Of a DNA stretch of 64,000 bases, positions 1-7,679 are shown piece by piece. Source of the DNA: DASVCN01 sp040905665 (GTDB taxonomy: Bacteria > Deinococcota > Deinococci > Deinococcales > Trueperaceae). A model generated the notes under the pieces. The model was not told where the DNA came from and ran no database searches. It worked only from the letters and a program-made list of their open reading frames with translations. Where the stretch lies: contig JBBDRD010000029.1 of assembly GCA_040905665.1 (NCBI GenBank), forward strand, positions 43,293 through 107,292, given 5' to 3'. How positions within the stretch are numbered: the first letter of the stretch is position 1; each line of letters starts with the position of its first letter. A program made the position numbers and the translations under genes.

Positions 1-559
1 CGTCCCTCATGCCGACGACGGCGTCGCCATCGGTAGTGACAGTTACCGGCTCCTCCTGACCCCCAAGCTCCTGTCCCCCGAGGTCCTGTCCCCCACGCTC
101 CTCGCCTGACTGCTCTTCTGGCGACTGCTCTCGTGGCGACTGCTCCTCCGGCGACTGCTCCTCTGCCCCCGCTTCATCAGCCACCTGTCCGTCCTGGCTG
201 GAAGTCCCGGGCGCGGCTACGTCCAGTACGACGGAGGCGCTCACGCCCTCGCCGGAAAGGTGCAACGTCCACTCGCCGGCCGCCTCGAGCTCGAAGGTAT
301 GGGACAGGTTCCCGTCGTCGTCGGCCGTTAGCGCCTCTTCGATCGTTTCGTCGTCTGGCCCGTCGATCGTCAGGAGGTACTGCTCGTCGGGCGTGAGGTC
401 GGTCGCACTCAGGGTGACCGCCTCACCGACCTCGAAGCGGGTTGCGTCGAGTTGCACGCGAGGGAGGTCTTGGGCCAATACAGAGCTAAAGAGGAGGAGC
501 GACAGCAGCAGCAGGAGGTGCGCCGCCATGCGCCGAGGAACCGAGTTGGGCGTCGCCAT
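1..559 (-). CDS. Secreted protein with repeat linker, 3' end outside window
   Basis: The gene runs off the left edge; 186 codons are visible and open. The ATG at 559 starts MATPNSVPRRMAAH, an Arg-containing n-region followed by a Leu-rich core and a plausible SSVLAQ cleavage site, so export is likely. A beta-rich stretch follows (residues about 33-112, including FEVGEAVTLSATDL) that resembles an Ig-like or carbohydrate-binding fold, but I cannot name a family. From about residue 128 there are four pentapeptides like EEQSP and then GGQDL/GGQEL units, an acidic low-complexity linker encoded by 15-nt tandem repeats. ATG 529 is an alternative start that keeps the hydrophobic core. Function is unknown; the missing C-terminus could hold the functional domain. 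Confidence 0.7.
   Translation of the reverse strand, partial: MATPNSVPRRMAAHLLLLLSLLLFSSVLAQDLPRVQLDATRFEVGEAVTLSATDLTPDEQYLLTIDGPDDETIEEALTADDDGNLSHTFELEAAGEWTLHLSGEGVSASVVLDVAAPGTSSQDGQVADEAGAEEQSPEEQSPREQSPEEQSGEERGGQDLGGQELGGQEEPVTVTTDGDAVVGMRD
53..169. repeat. Two adjacent 15-nt tandem arrays in coding linker
   Basis: Units CTCCTGACCCCCAAG, CTCCTGTCCCCCGAG and GTCCTGTCCCCCACG occupy 53-97. Four units of the form CTGCTCTTCTGGCGA occupy 110-169. Both have an exact 15-nt period and encode the GGQ-type and EEQSP-type pentapeptides of the flanking secreted protein. Confidence 0.9.
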
Positions 560-664
560 AGCCAAGACCTTACCGTATAGCCTCGCGTGGCTCGCGAGTA
601 TTGCTTCACGTCCCCACTCCATCACAGGGGAGATTTCTTGCGTTTGACAGCGGCGTCGCGTTGA

Positions 665-670
665 TATACT
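665..670 (+). promoter_or_regulatory. -10 box of the DdrA-like gene
   Basis: TATACT lies 7 nt before the ATG at 678, so the transcript would be nearly leaderless. TTGACA at 644-649 is a perfect -35, though the 15-bp spacer is short. Confidence 0.6.
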
Positions 671-677
671 GCCCCCG

Positions 678-1346
678 ATGCACAGCAGTGACTGGGATCG
701 ATTGGCGGCCCCGTTTCAACGGCAACAGATGACCTGGCGAATCCAGGAGCTGGCACCCGACCAGAGCAGCGCGCGGCTACGTCCGCAGCTACTCCTCGAG
801 GCGATAACGAACCGGCTCGACGAAGTAGCCGGAAGGCCAGGCTGGTCGTTCCGCTTTCGGGCCTTCGGGGACGGCGTGGGCTGCGAGTTGGTGGTCGACG
901 GTGTTGCCCGCTCGGCAATCGTAGTGCCCGGGCGCGAGGAGGAGGGTCCCGAGGAGTGCAGTCGGGCGGCTCTGGCGCGCGCTGCGGAACTCTTCGGCCT
1001 CCTGCCACCCGTGGACGTCGAGGGGAGTTACTGGGTCGACTACGATCCGGATGAGGGCATGGCCCTTACGCCCGACGACGTCGATGCCGGTGATGCACCT
1101 TCGTATCCCCAACCGTCCTCTACAGCAGCACGCCGACCGGAATCCGCCGGCCCCGAGCCGGTGAAGCCCGAAGGCCAGCAAGCAATCGACCGGCTAGTGG
1201 AGCGGTTGAAGCTGGAAGGGCACGCCTTGGACGCCGCCCGCTTGCTCGTGGAGTATGGTGGCTACGGCTCCGATCCCCAGGCAGCACGCGAACTCTACGG
1301 AAGGCTCCGCGAGTTGCTTGCCAAGCGGGCAGAGACCCCCACATGA
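678..1346 (+). CDS. DdrA/Rad52-like single-strand annealing protein, putative
   Basis: A 222-residue protein. Its N-terminal 115 residues resemble the Rad52-type fold of Deinococcus DdrA in order of motifs: LAAPFQRQQMTW near residue 9, a helix ending NRLDEVAGRPGW near residue 50, a strand pair with GCELVVDGVARS, then an Ala-rich helix ending AELFGL and YWVDYDP. DdrA binds 3' single-stranded ends and protects them after DNA damage. The middle (about 125-160) is Pro/Ser-rich, and the C-terminus (IDRLVERLKLEG to RELYGRLRELL) looks like a separate helical module. The Gly-rich segment usual in Rad52 is weakly conserved, so the family call is moderate. No Deinococcus radiation/desiccation response palindrome is visible upstream. 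Confidence 0.5.
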   Translation: MHSSDWDRLAAPFQRQQMTWRIQELAPDQSSARLRPQLLLEAITNRLDEVAGRPGWSFRFRAFGDGVGCELVVDGVARSAIVVPGREEEGPEECSRAALARAAELFGLLPPVDVEGSYWVDYDPDEGMALTPDDVDAGDAPSYPQPSSTAARRPESAGPEPVKPEGQQAIDRLVERLKLEGHALDAARLLVEYGGYGSDPQAARELYGRLRELLAKRAETPT

Positions 1347-1374
1347 GTGCGGTCGGGGCGCTACGGAGAGCAAC

Positions 1375-2124
1375 GTGATCAAGATCATTGCCGTGGGCGA
1401 CGTGCATGGCCAGTGGCCCGAGTTGTGGCGAGTACTCAAGGCTGCTTCGGCCTGCGACAACAAGTTGGAACCGACGCCCATGGTGAGGGAGGGGCGCTAC
1501 CAGGTGGTGTGCATCGGCGACCTGGTGCACTACAAGGACGACCGTGCCTACGCGCAGGCGGTAGGTGAAGAACCGTTCGACGCCGACAATCCCGATCACC
1601 TGCGGCGAGCAGCCAAGGCGCAGATGCGCGAGCTCTACCGCTTCAAGCACTTCGTTGATCTGTCGTGTGGAAACGTAAGCGTCATACTGGGCAATCACGA
1701 TGAAGTCGCCGTCGATCACGGCTACGACCTTTCGACCAGGGGGGGCCTGCGGCACGACGAATTCAATCCGGCACGCGGCGGAGTGGAGTTACCCGAGGAT
1801 CTCAAGGAGTGGTTCCGCACGTTCGCCCGCCAGAAGACCTTCCACGGAGTACACTTCGCTCACGCGGGTCCCCTGCCCGGAATGCAGGAGTTCGACGATT
1901 TCTTCTATCACGACAGCGACACCAAGAAGTGGTGGTACAGCAAGCCACAGCTGGTGCGCCAGGCCGGGCACCGCTTTGGCGTTTACGGTCACACCGTGAT
2001 GAAGGAGGGCATCCACATCGATAAGGAGAACTGCTTCGCGATGATCGACGCGTTGTCGAACCTGCAGTTCCTGGAGATGATCGTTTCCGAGGAGCAGCTC
2101 GACTACACTCTTTTGCAGCTTTAG
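1375..2124 (+). CDS. Calcineurin-like metallophosphoesterase
   Basis: Hydrolyses phosphoesters with a two-metal centre. All five blocks are visible: GDVHGQ near residue 8, GDLVHYKDD near 43, GNHDE near 101, an H in FAHAGP near 161 and YGHTV near 204. The arrangement is closest to protein-phosphatase or diadenosine-tetraphosphatase-like enzymes; the substrate cannot be told. I chose GTG 1375 because GGAGAG lies 8 nt upstream and the next residues, IKIIAVGDVHG, are the family's first strand. The reading frame is open further back to 1255, but that segment is low-complexity overlap with the preceding gene. It follows the DdrA-like gene by 28 nt and may be co-transcribed with it. Confidence 0.8.
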   Translation: MIKIIAVGDVHGQWPELWRVLKAASACDNKLEPTPMVREGRYQVVCIGDLVHYKDDRAYAQAVGEEPFDADNPDHLRRAAKAQMRELYRFKHFVDLSCGNVSVILGNHDEVAVDHGYDLSTRGGLRHDEFNPARGGVELPEDLKEWFRTFARQKTFHGVHFAHAGPLPGMQEFDDFFYHDSDTKKWWYSKPQLVRQAGHRFGVYGHTVMKEGIHIDKENCFAMIDALSNLQFLEMIVSEEQLDYTLLQL

Positions 2125-2143
2125 TACCCCGCCAATCGAGTTT

Positions 2144-2191
2144 GCGCCTAGAGTGATAGGCGCCTAGAGTGATTGGCGCCTAGAGCGAGTA
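2144..2191. repeat. Three 16-nt tandem units spanning the ftsE stop codon
   Basis: Units GCGCCTAGAGTGATAG (2144), GCGCCTAGAGTGATTG (2160) and GCGCCTAGAGCGAGTA (2176). The ftsE stop (CTA on this strand, 2180-2182) is inside the third unit, so the spacer looks like duplications of the gene's own end. Confidence 0.85.
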
Positions 2192-2860
2192 GCCGCCTGT
2201 TTCGTCGTCCCGAACCAGCTCGCCGTTGCGGAGGACGATCGTGCGGCGGCGCAACCTCTCGACCAGGTCGCGGGCGTGGGTAGCCACGACGACTGTCGTG
2301 CCTTTTATGTTGACGTCGCTGAGGAGCTCGAGGATCTCCCAAGAGGTGTCGGGGTCGAGGTTCCCGGTGGGCTCGTCGCACAGCAGCAACTGCGGATTGG
2401 TCACGAGGGCGCGGGCGATCGCGACCCTTTGCTGTTCGCCCAGCGACAGTTCGATCGGGAAGGCCTTGCGTTTGTGCGCGAGCGACACCTGACGAAGTGC
2501 GAGCAGGGCCCTTTGCTCGAGATTGCCGCGTTCTCCCGTCGCACGCAAGGTAAAGACCAGGTTGTCGAGCGCGCTTAGGTTCGAAAGCAAGCGGTGATCT
2601 TGAAACACCATGCCGATCCGGCGTCGCAGGAACGGAAGCTTAGAGTCGCGCAACTTCGCCAGGTCCTGGCCCAGAATGTAGACGTTTCCTTCGGTGGGCA
2701 GGACGCGGCGCAGGATGAGTGACAGGAGGGTTGATTTTCCGGCGCCTGAGTGCCCGGTGATATAGACGAACTCTCCTTTGCGAACACGAAAATCCAAGTC
2801 GCGCAGCGCATGGGTATGGGTGCGGGGGTACGTCTTGGTGACGTGGTGGAACTGGACCAT
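2180..2860 (-). CDS. ftsE: Cell division ABC transporter ATP-binding protein FtsE
   Basis: ATPase that works with the membrane protein FtsX at the divisome to control peptidoglycan hydrolases. In 226 residues I see Walker A GHSGAGKS (36-43), the Q-loop in MVFQDHR (Q87), the signature LSLGEQQR (138-145) and Walker B LLLCDEP (158-164). The signature has Leu where FtsE usually has the first Gly (LSGGEQQ). The length and the short C-terminus fit FtsE. ATG 2860 is preceded by a -10 box. There is no ftsX downstream: the next gene is convergent, and gyrA lies upstream across a 218-bp gap. FtsE is otherwise typical, so ftsX is probably elsewhere in the genome. Confidence 0.85.
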   Translation of the reverse strand: MVQFHHVTKTYPRTHTHALRDLDFRVRKGEFVYITGHSGAGKSTLLSLILRRVLPTEGNVYILGQDLAKLRDSKLPFLRRRIGMVFQDHRLLSNLSALDNLVFTLRATGERGNLEQRALLALRQVSLAHKRKAFPIELSLGEQQRVAIARALVTNPQLLLCDEPTGNLDPDTSWEILELLSDVNIKGTTVVVATHARDLVERLRRRTIVLRNGELVRDDETGGYSL

Positions 2861-2867
2861 TTACCTA

Positions 2868-2873
2868 ACTCTA
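2868..2873 (-). promoter_or_regulatory. -10 box of ftsE
   Basis: TAGAGT on the minus strand, 7 nt before the ftsE ATG; no clear -35. Confidence 0.55.
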
Positions 2874-3008
2874 CCGCGTCGAGTCGAGCCGCTCGTGAAG
2901 GGCGTTAGGACGAAGACGCTAAACAGATCAAGCGCACCTCAGGCGTCGATCCTGGTGAGTGCACTCTATTAGCTGGAAAGTTGCCGAGTACCGCGCGGCA
3001 AAGTAATA

Positions 3009-3036
3009 GGCCGCTCGCGACGAATCGCGGGCGGCC
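3009..3036 (-). terminator. Hairpin downstream of gyrA
   Basis: GGCCGCTCGCGA and TCGCGGGCGGCC pair over 12 bp (one wobble) around a CGAA loop, 42 nt past the gyrA stop. Only a weak T-rich tail (TATTACTT) follows on the minus strand. Confidence 0.6.
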
Positions 3037-3078
3037 CAGTAGAGCGAATGAGGTAGGAGCCAGGCTCGCTCGCGGTCT

Positions 3079-5544
3079 CTAGGCCTCGGCCTCTTTCTGT
3101 TCCGCGACCTTCTCGAGGTCCTCCTCGGCGAGCATCACCATGGCCGAAACGACCCGGTCGCCCTCGTCCATGCGCATTATCGTCACGCCCTGCGAGGAGC
3201 GCCCGTACGAGCTCACCTGGTGGACTTGGGTGCGAATGAGGACCCCGCGTTCGGAGAGCACTAGCAGCTCCTCCTCCCCCAGGACGCAGTTGAAGCCCAC
3301 GAGCGAACCGGTCTTGGAGGTGACCCTGAGGGTGATGACGCCCTGGCCGCCGCGTCCTTGTACCGGATACTCGGAGAGAGGAGTGCGCTTGCCGAAGCCG
3401 CGCTCCGATACTGCCAGCAGCTCCGCCGATTCCTTGTGCTCCTCGCCGATAACCGCCAGGCTTACGACGATGTCTTTGTTCCGCAGCCTGATGCCGTTGA
3501 CGCCCTGGGTGGCTCGACCGGTGTCGCGTACTTGGGTCTCCTCGAAGCGGATCGACTGTCCCTCGTGGGTGGCGAGGACGATGTCGGCCTCGCCGTTGGT
3601 GATACGAACGGCCACCAGCTCATCATTATCGAGGAGGTTTATGGCGATGAGGCCGGCGGAGTTGATGTTCGAGTAGTCGCGAATGGCCGTGCGCTTGATG
3701 AGTCCGCGGCGGGTGGCGAAGATGAAGTAGCCGTCTGCATCGAGATTGCGCAGCGCGATCACCGTCTGGACCGCCTCGTCGTTCTCGAGCGGCAGCAGAT
3801 TACGCACGTGCGATCCACGTGCGGCACGGTCCGCCTCCGGCAGGTCGTAGATCTTCTCGCGGTAGACGCGGCCACGATCGGTGAAGAAGAGCAGGTAATC
3901 GTGAGTGCTGCCCACCAGTAGCATCGAGTTGATGTCGTCGTCCTTGGCCTTCTGCGCCGTTGCGCCGCGGCCACCTCTAGCCTGGGCCCGGTAGGCGGTG
4001 AGCGCGGTGCGCTTTATATAGCCTCCGCGGGTGAGGGTAACGACCATCTGCTCTTCGGCGATGAGGTCTTCCTTGCCGATGTCGTCGGTAAGTTCGACTA
4101 TCTGGGTGCGGCGCTCGTCTCCGAAACGCTTCTTGATGTCGCGCAGCTCGCCCTTGATTACCTTCCACAGTTCCTGCTCGTCACCCAGAATCGTCTGCAA
4201 GCGCGCGATCTCCTCCTGCAACTCTCGGTACTCCTGCTGAAGCTTCTCACGCTCCAAGCCCGTGAGCCGCTGGAGGCGCATGTCGAGCACGGCCTGGGCC
4301 TGAGCTTCACTGAGACCGAACTCGGCCATGAGGCCGCTCTTCGCGCTGGGGCCGTCGGCCGAGGCGCGAATGAGAGCGATGATCTCGTCGAGCCGGTCGA
4401 GGGCTATCAGATAACCCTCGAGGATGTGGGCGCGCTCGAGCGCTTTGCGCAGTTCGTACTCGGTACGCCGGCGAACCACATCGGAACGATGATCGAGGAA
4501 GTAGGTGAGCGTGTCGTGCAGCGAGAGCAGCCGTGGCGAACGGCCCACGATGCATACGTTGTTTACTGCGAAGGTCGACTGCAGCTGGGTGTACTTGTAG
4601 AGCTGGTTGAGCACCAGTTCGGGGATCGTGCCGCGTTTGAGCTCGAAGACTATCCGCATCCCCTGACGGTCAGACTCGTCTCGCAACGCCGAGATGTCCT
4701 CGATCTTCTTGTTGCGCACGAGGCTGGCGGTCGTCTGAATAAGCGAGGTCTTGTTGACCTGGTAGGGGATCTCGGTCACAACGATCGAGGTGCGGTTGTT
4801 GCGCTCCTCGATACGTACCCTGCCGCGCACTCGAATGGAGCCGCGCCCTGTCTCGTAGGCCTGACGGATCCCTTCGCGGCTGATCACGCCACCGGTGGGG
4901 AAGTCGGGGCCAGAAATATGACGCATGAGGGCATCGACGTCTATGTCGCGGTCGTCGATCATCGCCAAGAGCGCGTCGACTACCTGCCCCAGGTTGTGCG
5001 GTGGCATGTTCGTCGCCATGCCCACTGCGATTCCGGCGGCGCCGTTGATGAGCATGTTGGGAACAGCTGCCGGCAGGATCTCGGGCTCGGAGGTCGTACC
5101 GTCGTAGTTCTCCTTGAAGTCGACGGTCTCCTTTTCGATATCGGCCAGGAGCGCCTCTGCAATAGCGGTCAGGCGCGCCTCGGTGTACCGGTAGGCGGCA
5201 GCGGGATCACCGTCGATGGAACCGAAGTTCCCCTGACCGTCTACCATTGGGTAGCGCAGGTTCCAACTCTGGGCCATGCGGACCATCGCGTCGTAGATCG
5301 ACATATCGCCGTGTGGGTGGTACTTCTTGATCACCTCCCCCACCACGCCGGCGCTCTTGGAGTGCTTGCGGTTGGAGGCTAGTCCCTCCTGCTGCATCGC
5401 GAAGAGGATGCGCCGCTGTACGGGCTTGAGCCCGTCGCGTACGTCGGGGAGCGCCCGATCGACGATCACCGACATTGCGTAGTTGATGAAGCTCGATTTT
5501 ATCTCGTCCGTAATCTGGACCGGGACGACCTGACCCTCGTTCAA
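3079..5544 (-). CDS. gyrA: DNA gyrase subunit A
   Basis: Breakage-reunion subunit of the A2B2 gyrase that introduces negative supercoils. The 821-residue protein has the catalytic Tyr120 (in AAAYRYTEARL), the DNA-gate helix HPHGD (76-80), and six-bladed C-terminal wrapping repeats with a GyrA box QGRGGQG (729-735), which marks gyrase rather than topoisomerase IV. Residue 81, equivalent to E. coli Ser83, is Met. The start is TTG at 5544, chosen because a strong AGGAGG lies 8 nt upstream and the protein then reads NEGQVVPVQITDEI. The gene has its own sigma-A-type promoter. gyrB is not in the window. Confidence 0.96.
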   Translation of the reverse strand: MNEGQVVPVQITDEIKSSFINYAMSVIVDRALPDVRDGLKPVQRRILFAMQQEGLASNRKHSKSAGVVGEVIKKYHPHGDMSIYDAMVRMAQSWNLRYPMVDGQGNFGSIDGDPAAAYRYTEARLTAIAEALLADIEKETVDFKENYDGTTSEPEILPAAVPNMLINGAAGIAVGMATNMPPHNLGQVVDALLAMIDDRDIDVDALMRHISGPDFPTGGVISREGIRQAYETGRGSIRVRGRVRIEERNNRTSIVVTEIPYQVNKTSLIQTTASLVRNKKIEDISALRDESDRQGMRIVFELKRGTIPELVLNQLYKYTQLQSTFAVNNVCIVGRSPRLLSLHDTLTYFLDHRSDVVRRRTEYELRKALERAHILEGYLIALDRLDEIIALIRASADGPSAKSGLMAEFGLSEAQAQAVLDMRLQRLTGLEREKLQQEYRELQEEIARLQTILGDEQELWKVIKGELRDIKKRFGDERRTQIVELTDDIGKEDLIAEEQMVVTLTRGGYIKRTALTAYRAQARGGRGATAQKAKDDDINSMLLVGSTHDYLLFFTDRGRVYREKIYDLPEADRAARGSHVRNLLPLENDEAVQTVIALRNLDADGYFIFATRRGLIKRTAIRDYSNINSAGLIAINLLDNDELVAVRITNGEADIVLATHEGQSIRFEETQVRDTGRATQGVNGIRLRNKDIVVSLAVIGEEHKESAELLAVSERGFGKRTPLSEYPVQGRGGQGVITLRVTSKTGSLVGFNCVLGEEELLVLSERGVLIRTQVHQVSSYGRSSQGVTIMRMDEGDRVVSAMVMLAEEDLEKVAEQKEAEA

Positions 5545-5681
5545 AAGAATTCCTCCTCGGAAGCTGGCGCCGGATGCTCCCGCAGCGGGGGTGCTTTAGC
5601 AGAAGCCGCCAATAACGCCGTCGCAGCCAGCCGTAGTTGGCGCGGGCAAGGCCACGAAAGGGCCCCTGCGGCCAACGGGCG

Positions 5682-5711
5682 AGTATACCATCCCGGCACA
5701 GCCGGCGGCAA
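5682..5711 (-). promoter_or_regulatory. gyrA promoter
   Basis: On the minus strand TTGCCG (5706-5711) and TATACT (5682-5687) are separated by 18 bp. The leader is about 130 nt and ends in the gyrA ribosome-binding site. Confidence 0.6.
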
Positions 5712-5894
5712 CGCTAGGCTAACGTATTTGACTTGTCCTGGACGGAGGAAATGGTGGAGGAAAAGGAGCTTCTCTCGAACGCTTGCATCACTCTGGCGGA
5801 AAATTCGCTTCTACAGGAATCCATCCCGCTGAACGGGTGGATCAACTAATTCGGAGCGGTGCTAGTGTTGCTGAACTGAAGGGTGGAGGTATCG
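5712..5894. other. Intergenic spacer between gyrA and the YbaK-type gene
   Basis: No gene or RNA recognised. A TTGACT at about 5728 has no good -10 partner. TAGTGT at about 5863 could be the -10 for the downstream YbaK-type gene, with a leader of about 25 nt ending in GGAGGT. Confidence 0.4.
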
Positions 5895-6200
5895 ATGTCG
5901 AAAACCAGCCGAAGCGTGCAGCGGGTGCAGGACGCTCTGGTGGCTTACGGCCTATCAGAGGAGGTCGAAACCTTTCCTGCGTCCACCAGAACCGCGGAGG
6001 ACGCCGCACGGGCAGTGGGGTGCCAGGTCGCGCAGATAGCCAAATCGCTGGTGTTCCGAACCCGCGAGGGGTCCGAGTCGGTCCTGATAATCGCCTTTGG
6101 GCGAATCTGGGCGGCCGCAGGGCGGCCGGATACCGTGTTCGCTATCTCACCAGAGGAGTTGCTGCGAGTTACGGGTGGGACTGTGATCGACGTGAAGTAG
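5895..6200 (+). pseudogene. Truncated YbaK/ProX-type aminoacyl-tRNA deacylase
   Basis: The YbaK family hydrolyses mischarged aminoacyl-tRNAs in trans. Residues 1-66 match its N-terminal half: an alpha helix, then ASTRTAEDAARAVGCQ and the conserved QIAKSLVFR with the key Lys. After VLIIAFG the match dissolves; the expected second half, with the TG-x-GGV-PP loop, is only hinted at by ELLRVTGGT just before a stop. At 101 residues it is about 55 short of the usual length of about 155. ATG 5895 follows GGAGGT (spacing 4). I infer a frameshifted or eroded copy. A sequencing error in the region 6090-6200 could also produce this. Confidence 0.55.
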
Positions 6201-6286
6201 GACTTCCTTGCGAGGTTCCGCTCTAGTAACGGTTACCACTCCCGCCTAGTTGGGAACAAGCGCCCCGTAGCTCGCACCAACCGTGA

Positions 6287-6292
6287 TAGCGT
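6287..6292 (+). promoter_or_regulatory. -10 box of purB
   Basis: TAGCGT, 6 nt before the purB ATG; no Shine-Dalgarno is present, consistent with a leaderless transcript. Confidence 0.5.
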
Positions 6293-6298
6293 CGCCGC

Positions 6299-7603
6299 AT
6301 GATCGAGCGCTACTCCACGCCTGAAATGACACGCCTGTGGAGCGAGGCCAATCGTTACCGGGTTTGGCTCGACGTCGAGCTGGCTGCCATGGAGGCGTGG
6401 GAGGAGCTTTCCGAGGTGCCACCGGGAACCGCGGCTCGCATTCGCGAGAAGCTCACCGACTCCCCACTCGACGAAGCCTTTGCTTTGCGCGTGGCCGAGA
6501 TCGAGGCCGTCACCCGTCACGACATCGTCTCTTTCACCCGCGCGCTCACGGAGCGGGTGGGTGAGGACGCTCGTTTCATCCACCTCGGGCTCACTTCCAC
6601 CGACGTGGTCGATACCTCCCAGAACTTGCTGCTTCGGGAGGCACTGTCACTGGTAATGGCCGACGTCGAGGAGTTGCGCCAAGTCGCGGGCGAGCGAGCG
6701 CTGGAGCACAAGCACACCCCGGTAATAGGCCGAACTCACGGGATCCACGCCGAGCCGATGACCTTCGGGCTCAAGTTCCTGAACTTCCATGCAGCTCTGA
6801 GCCGCGACCTCGAACGACTGCGGCGTGGCCGAGAGGCGATTTCGGTAGCGATGATGTCTGGCTCGGTAGGCACCTATGCCCATGTTCCGCCCACTATCGA
6901 GGCGCGCGCGGCGGAGCGCCTGGGACTAACTGCGGACCCGGTGACCAACCAGACGGTTGCTCGAGATCGTCACGCCGAGCTGATGTCGGCGATCGCCATC
7001 CTGGGCACTACCTTGGAGCGTATTGCGTTGGAGATCCGGCACCTTCAACGCAGTGAAGTACGTGAGGCACAGGAGGGGTTCGCGAAGGGGCAGACCGGCT
7101 CGTCGAGCATGCCGCACAAGAAGAACCCGATCGCGACCGAGAATGTGAGCGGTATCGCGCGGCTGTTGCGCTCTAATTTGCAGGCGGCCCTGGAGAACGT
7201 GGCGCTGTGGCACGAGCGCGACATTTCGCACTCCTCCGTTGAGCGAGTGATACTGCCCGACACCACTACACTGGCGAGTTACGCAACGCGCCGGCTTACT
7301 CGGGTGGTACGGGAGCTCGTGATCTACCCTCAGGCGATGCGCCGCAATCTCGACGCCCTGAACGGGCTGGTTTACTCGCAGCGGGTCCTACACCTTCTCG
7401 TCGAGCGTGGCCTCATGCGAGAGCAGGCGTACGAGATCGTGCAGCGAAACAGCCTGCGGAGCTGGGAGGAAGGGGTCCACCTGCGCGAGCTGCTGGCGGC
7501 CGACCAAGATAATCCGCTGACCAGTACCAAGCTCGATGAAGCGTTCGATCCGGCCTGGTATCTGCGGCACGTGGACGAGATCTACCAGCGGTTCGGCCTC
7601 TAG
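6299..7603 (+). CDS. purB: Adenylosuccinate lyase
   Basis: Cleaves SAICAR and adenylosuccinate, releasing fumarate, in purine synthesis. 434 residues, the normal bacterial length. The fumarase/aspartase superfamily signature GSSSMPHKKNP begins at residue 267 and contains the mobile catalytic serine. GRTHGIHAEP and TSTDVVDT are the other active-site regions. It is the first gene of a purine cluster followed by purC (76-nt gap) and overlapping purS, but purC has its own -10 box, so they may be transcribed separately. Confidence 0.96.
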   Translation: MIERYSTPEMTRLWSEANRYRVWLDVELAAMEAWEELSEVPPGTAARIREKLTDSPLDEAFALRVAEIEAVTRHDIVSFTRALTERVGEDARFIHLGLTSTDVVDTSQNLLLREALSLVMADVEELRQVAGERALEHKHTPVIGRTHGIHAEPMTFGLKFLNFHAALSRDLERLRRGREAISVAMMSGSVGTYAHVPPTIEARAAERLGLTADPVTNQTVARDRHAELMSAIAILGTTLERIALEIRHLQRSEVREAQEGFAKGQTGSSSMPHKKNPIATENVSGIARLLRSNLQAALENVALWHERDISHSSVERVILPDTTTLASYATRRLTRVVRELVIYPQAMRRNLDALNGLVYSQRVLHLLVERGLMREQAYEIVQRNSLRSWEEGVHLRELLAADQDNPLTSTKLDEAFDPAWYLRHVDEIYQRFGL

Positions 7604-7667
7604 CACCGCGATGGTCCTTGCCGGCAGTAGAAAAGCGGCCTCATCATCACCGGCGCCGATCCTGCGC

Positions 7668-7673
7668 TATAGT
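7668..7673 (+). promoter_or_regulatory. -10 box of purC
   Basis: TATAGT, 6 nt before the purC GTG. Confidence 0.55.
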
Positions 7674-7679
7674 CCGCTC

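Noticed and set aside
560..677. Radiation/desiccation response palindrome near the DdrA-like gene
   Set aside because: I looked for a sequence like the known 17-bp Deinococcus motif upstream of 678 and found none.
4426..5382. 318-codon open frame antisense to gyrA
   Set aside because: It lies wholly inside gyrA, lacks a ribosome site and has no recognisable domain. Long antisense frames are expected in GC-rich genes.
5712..5894. Plus-strand promoter TTGACT near 5728
   Set aside because: No acceptable -10 at 16-18 bp; the following bases are a purine-rich GGAGG stretch.
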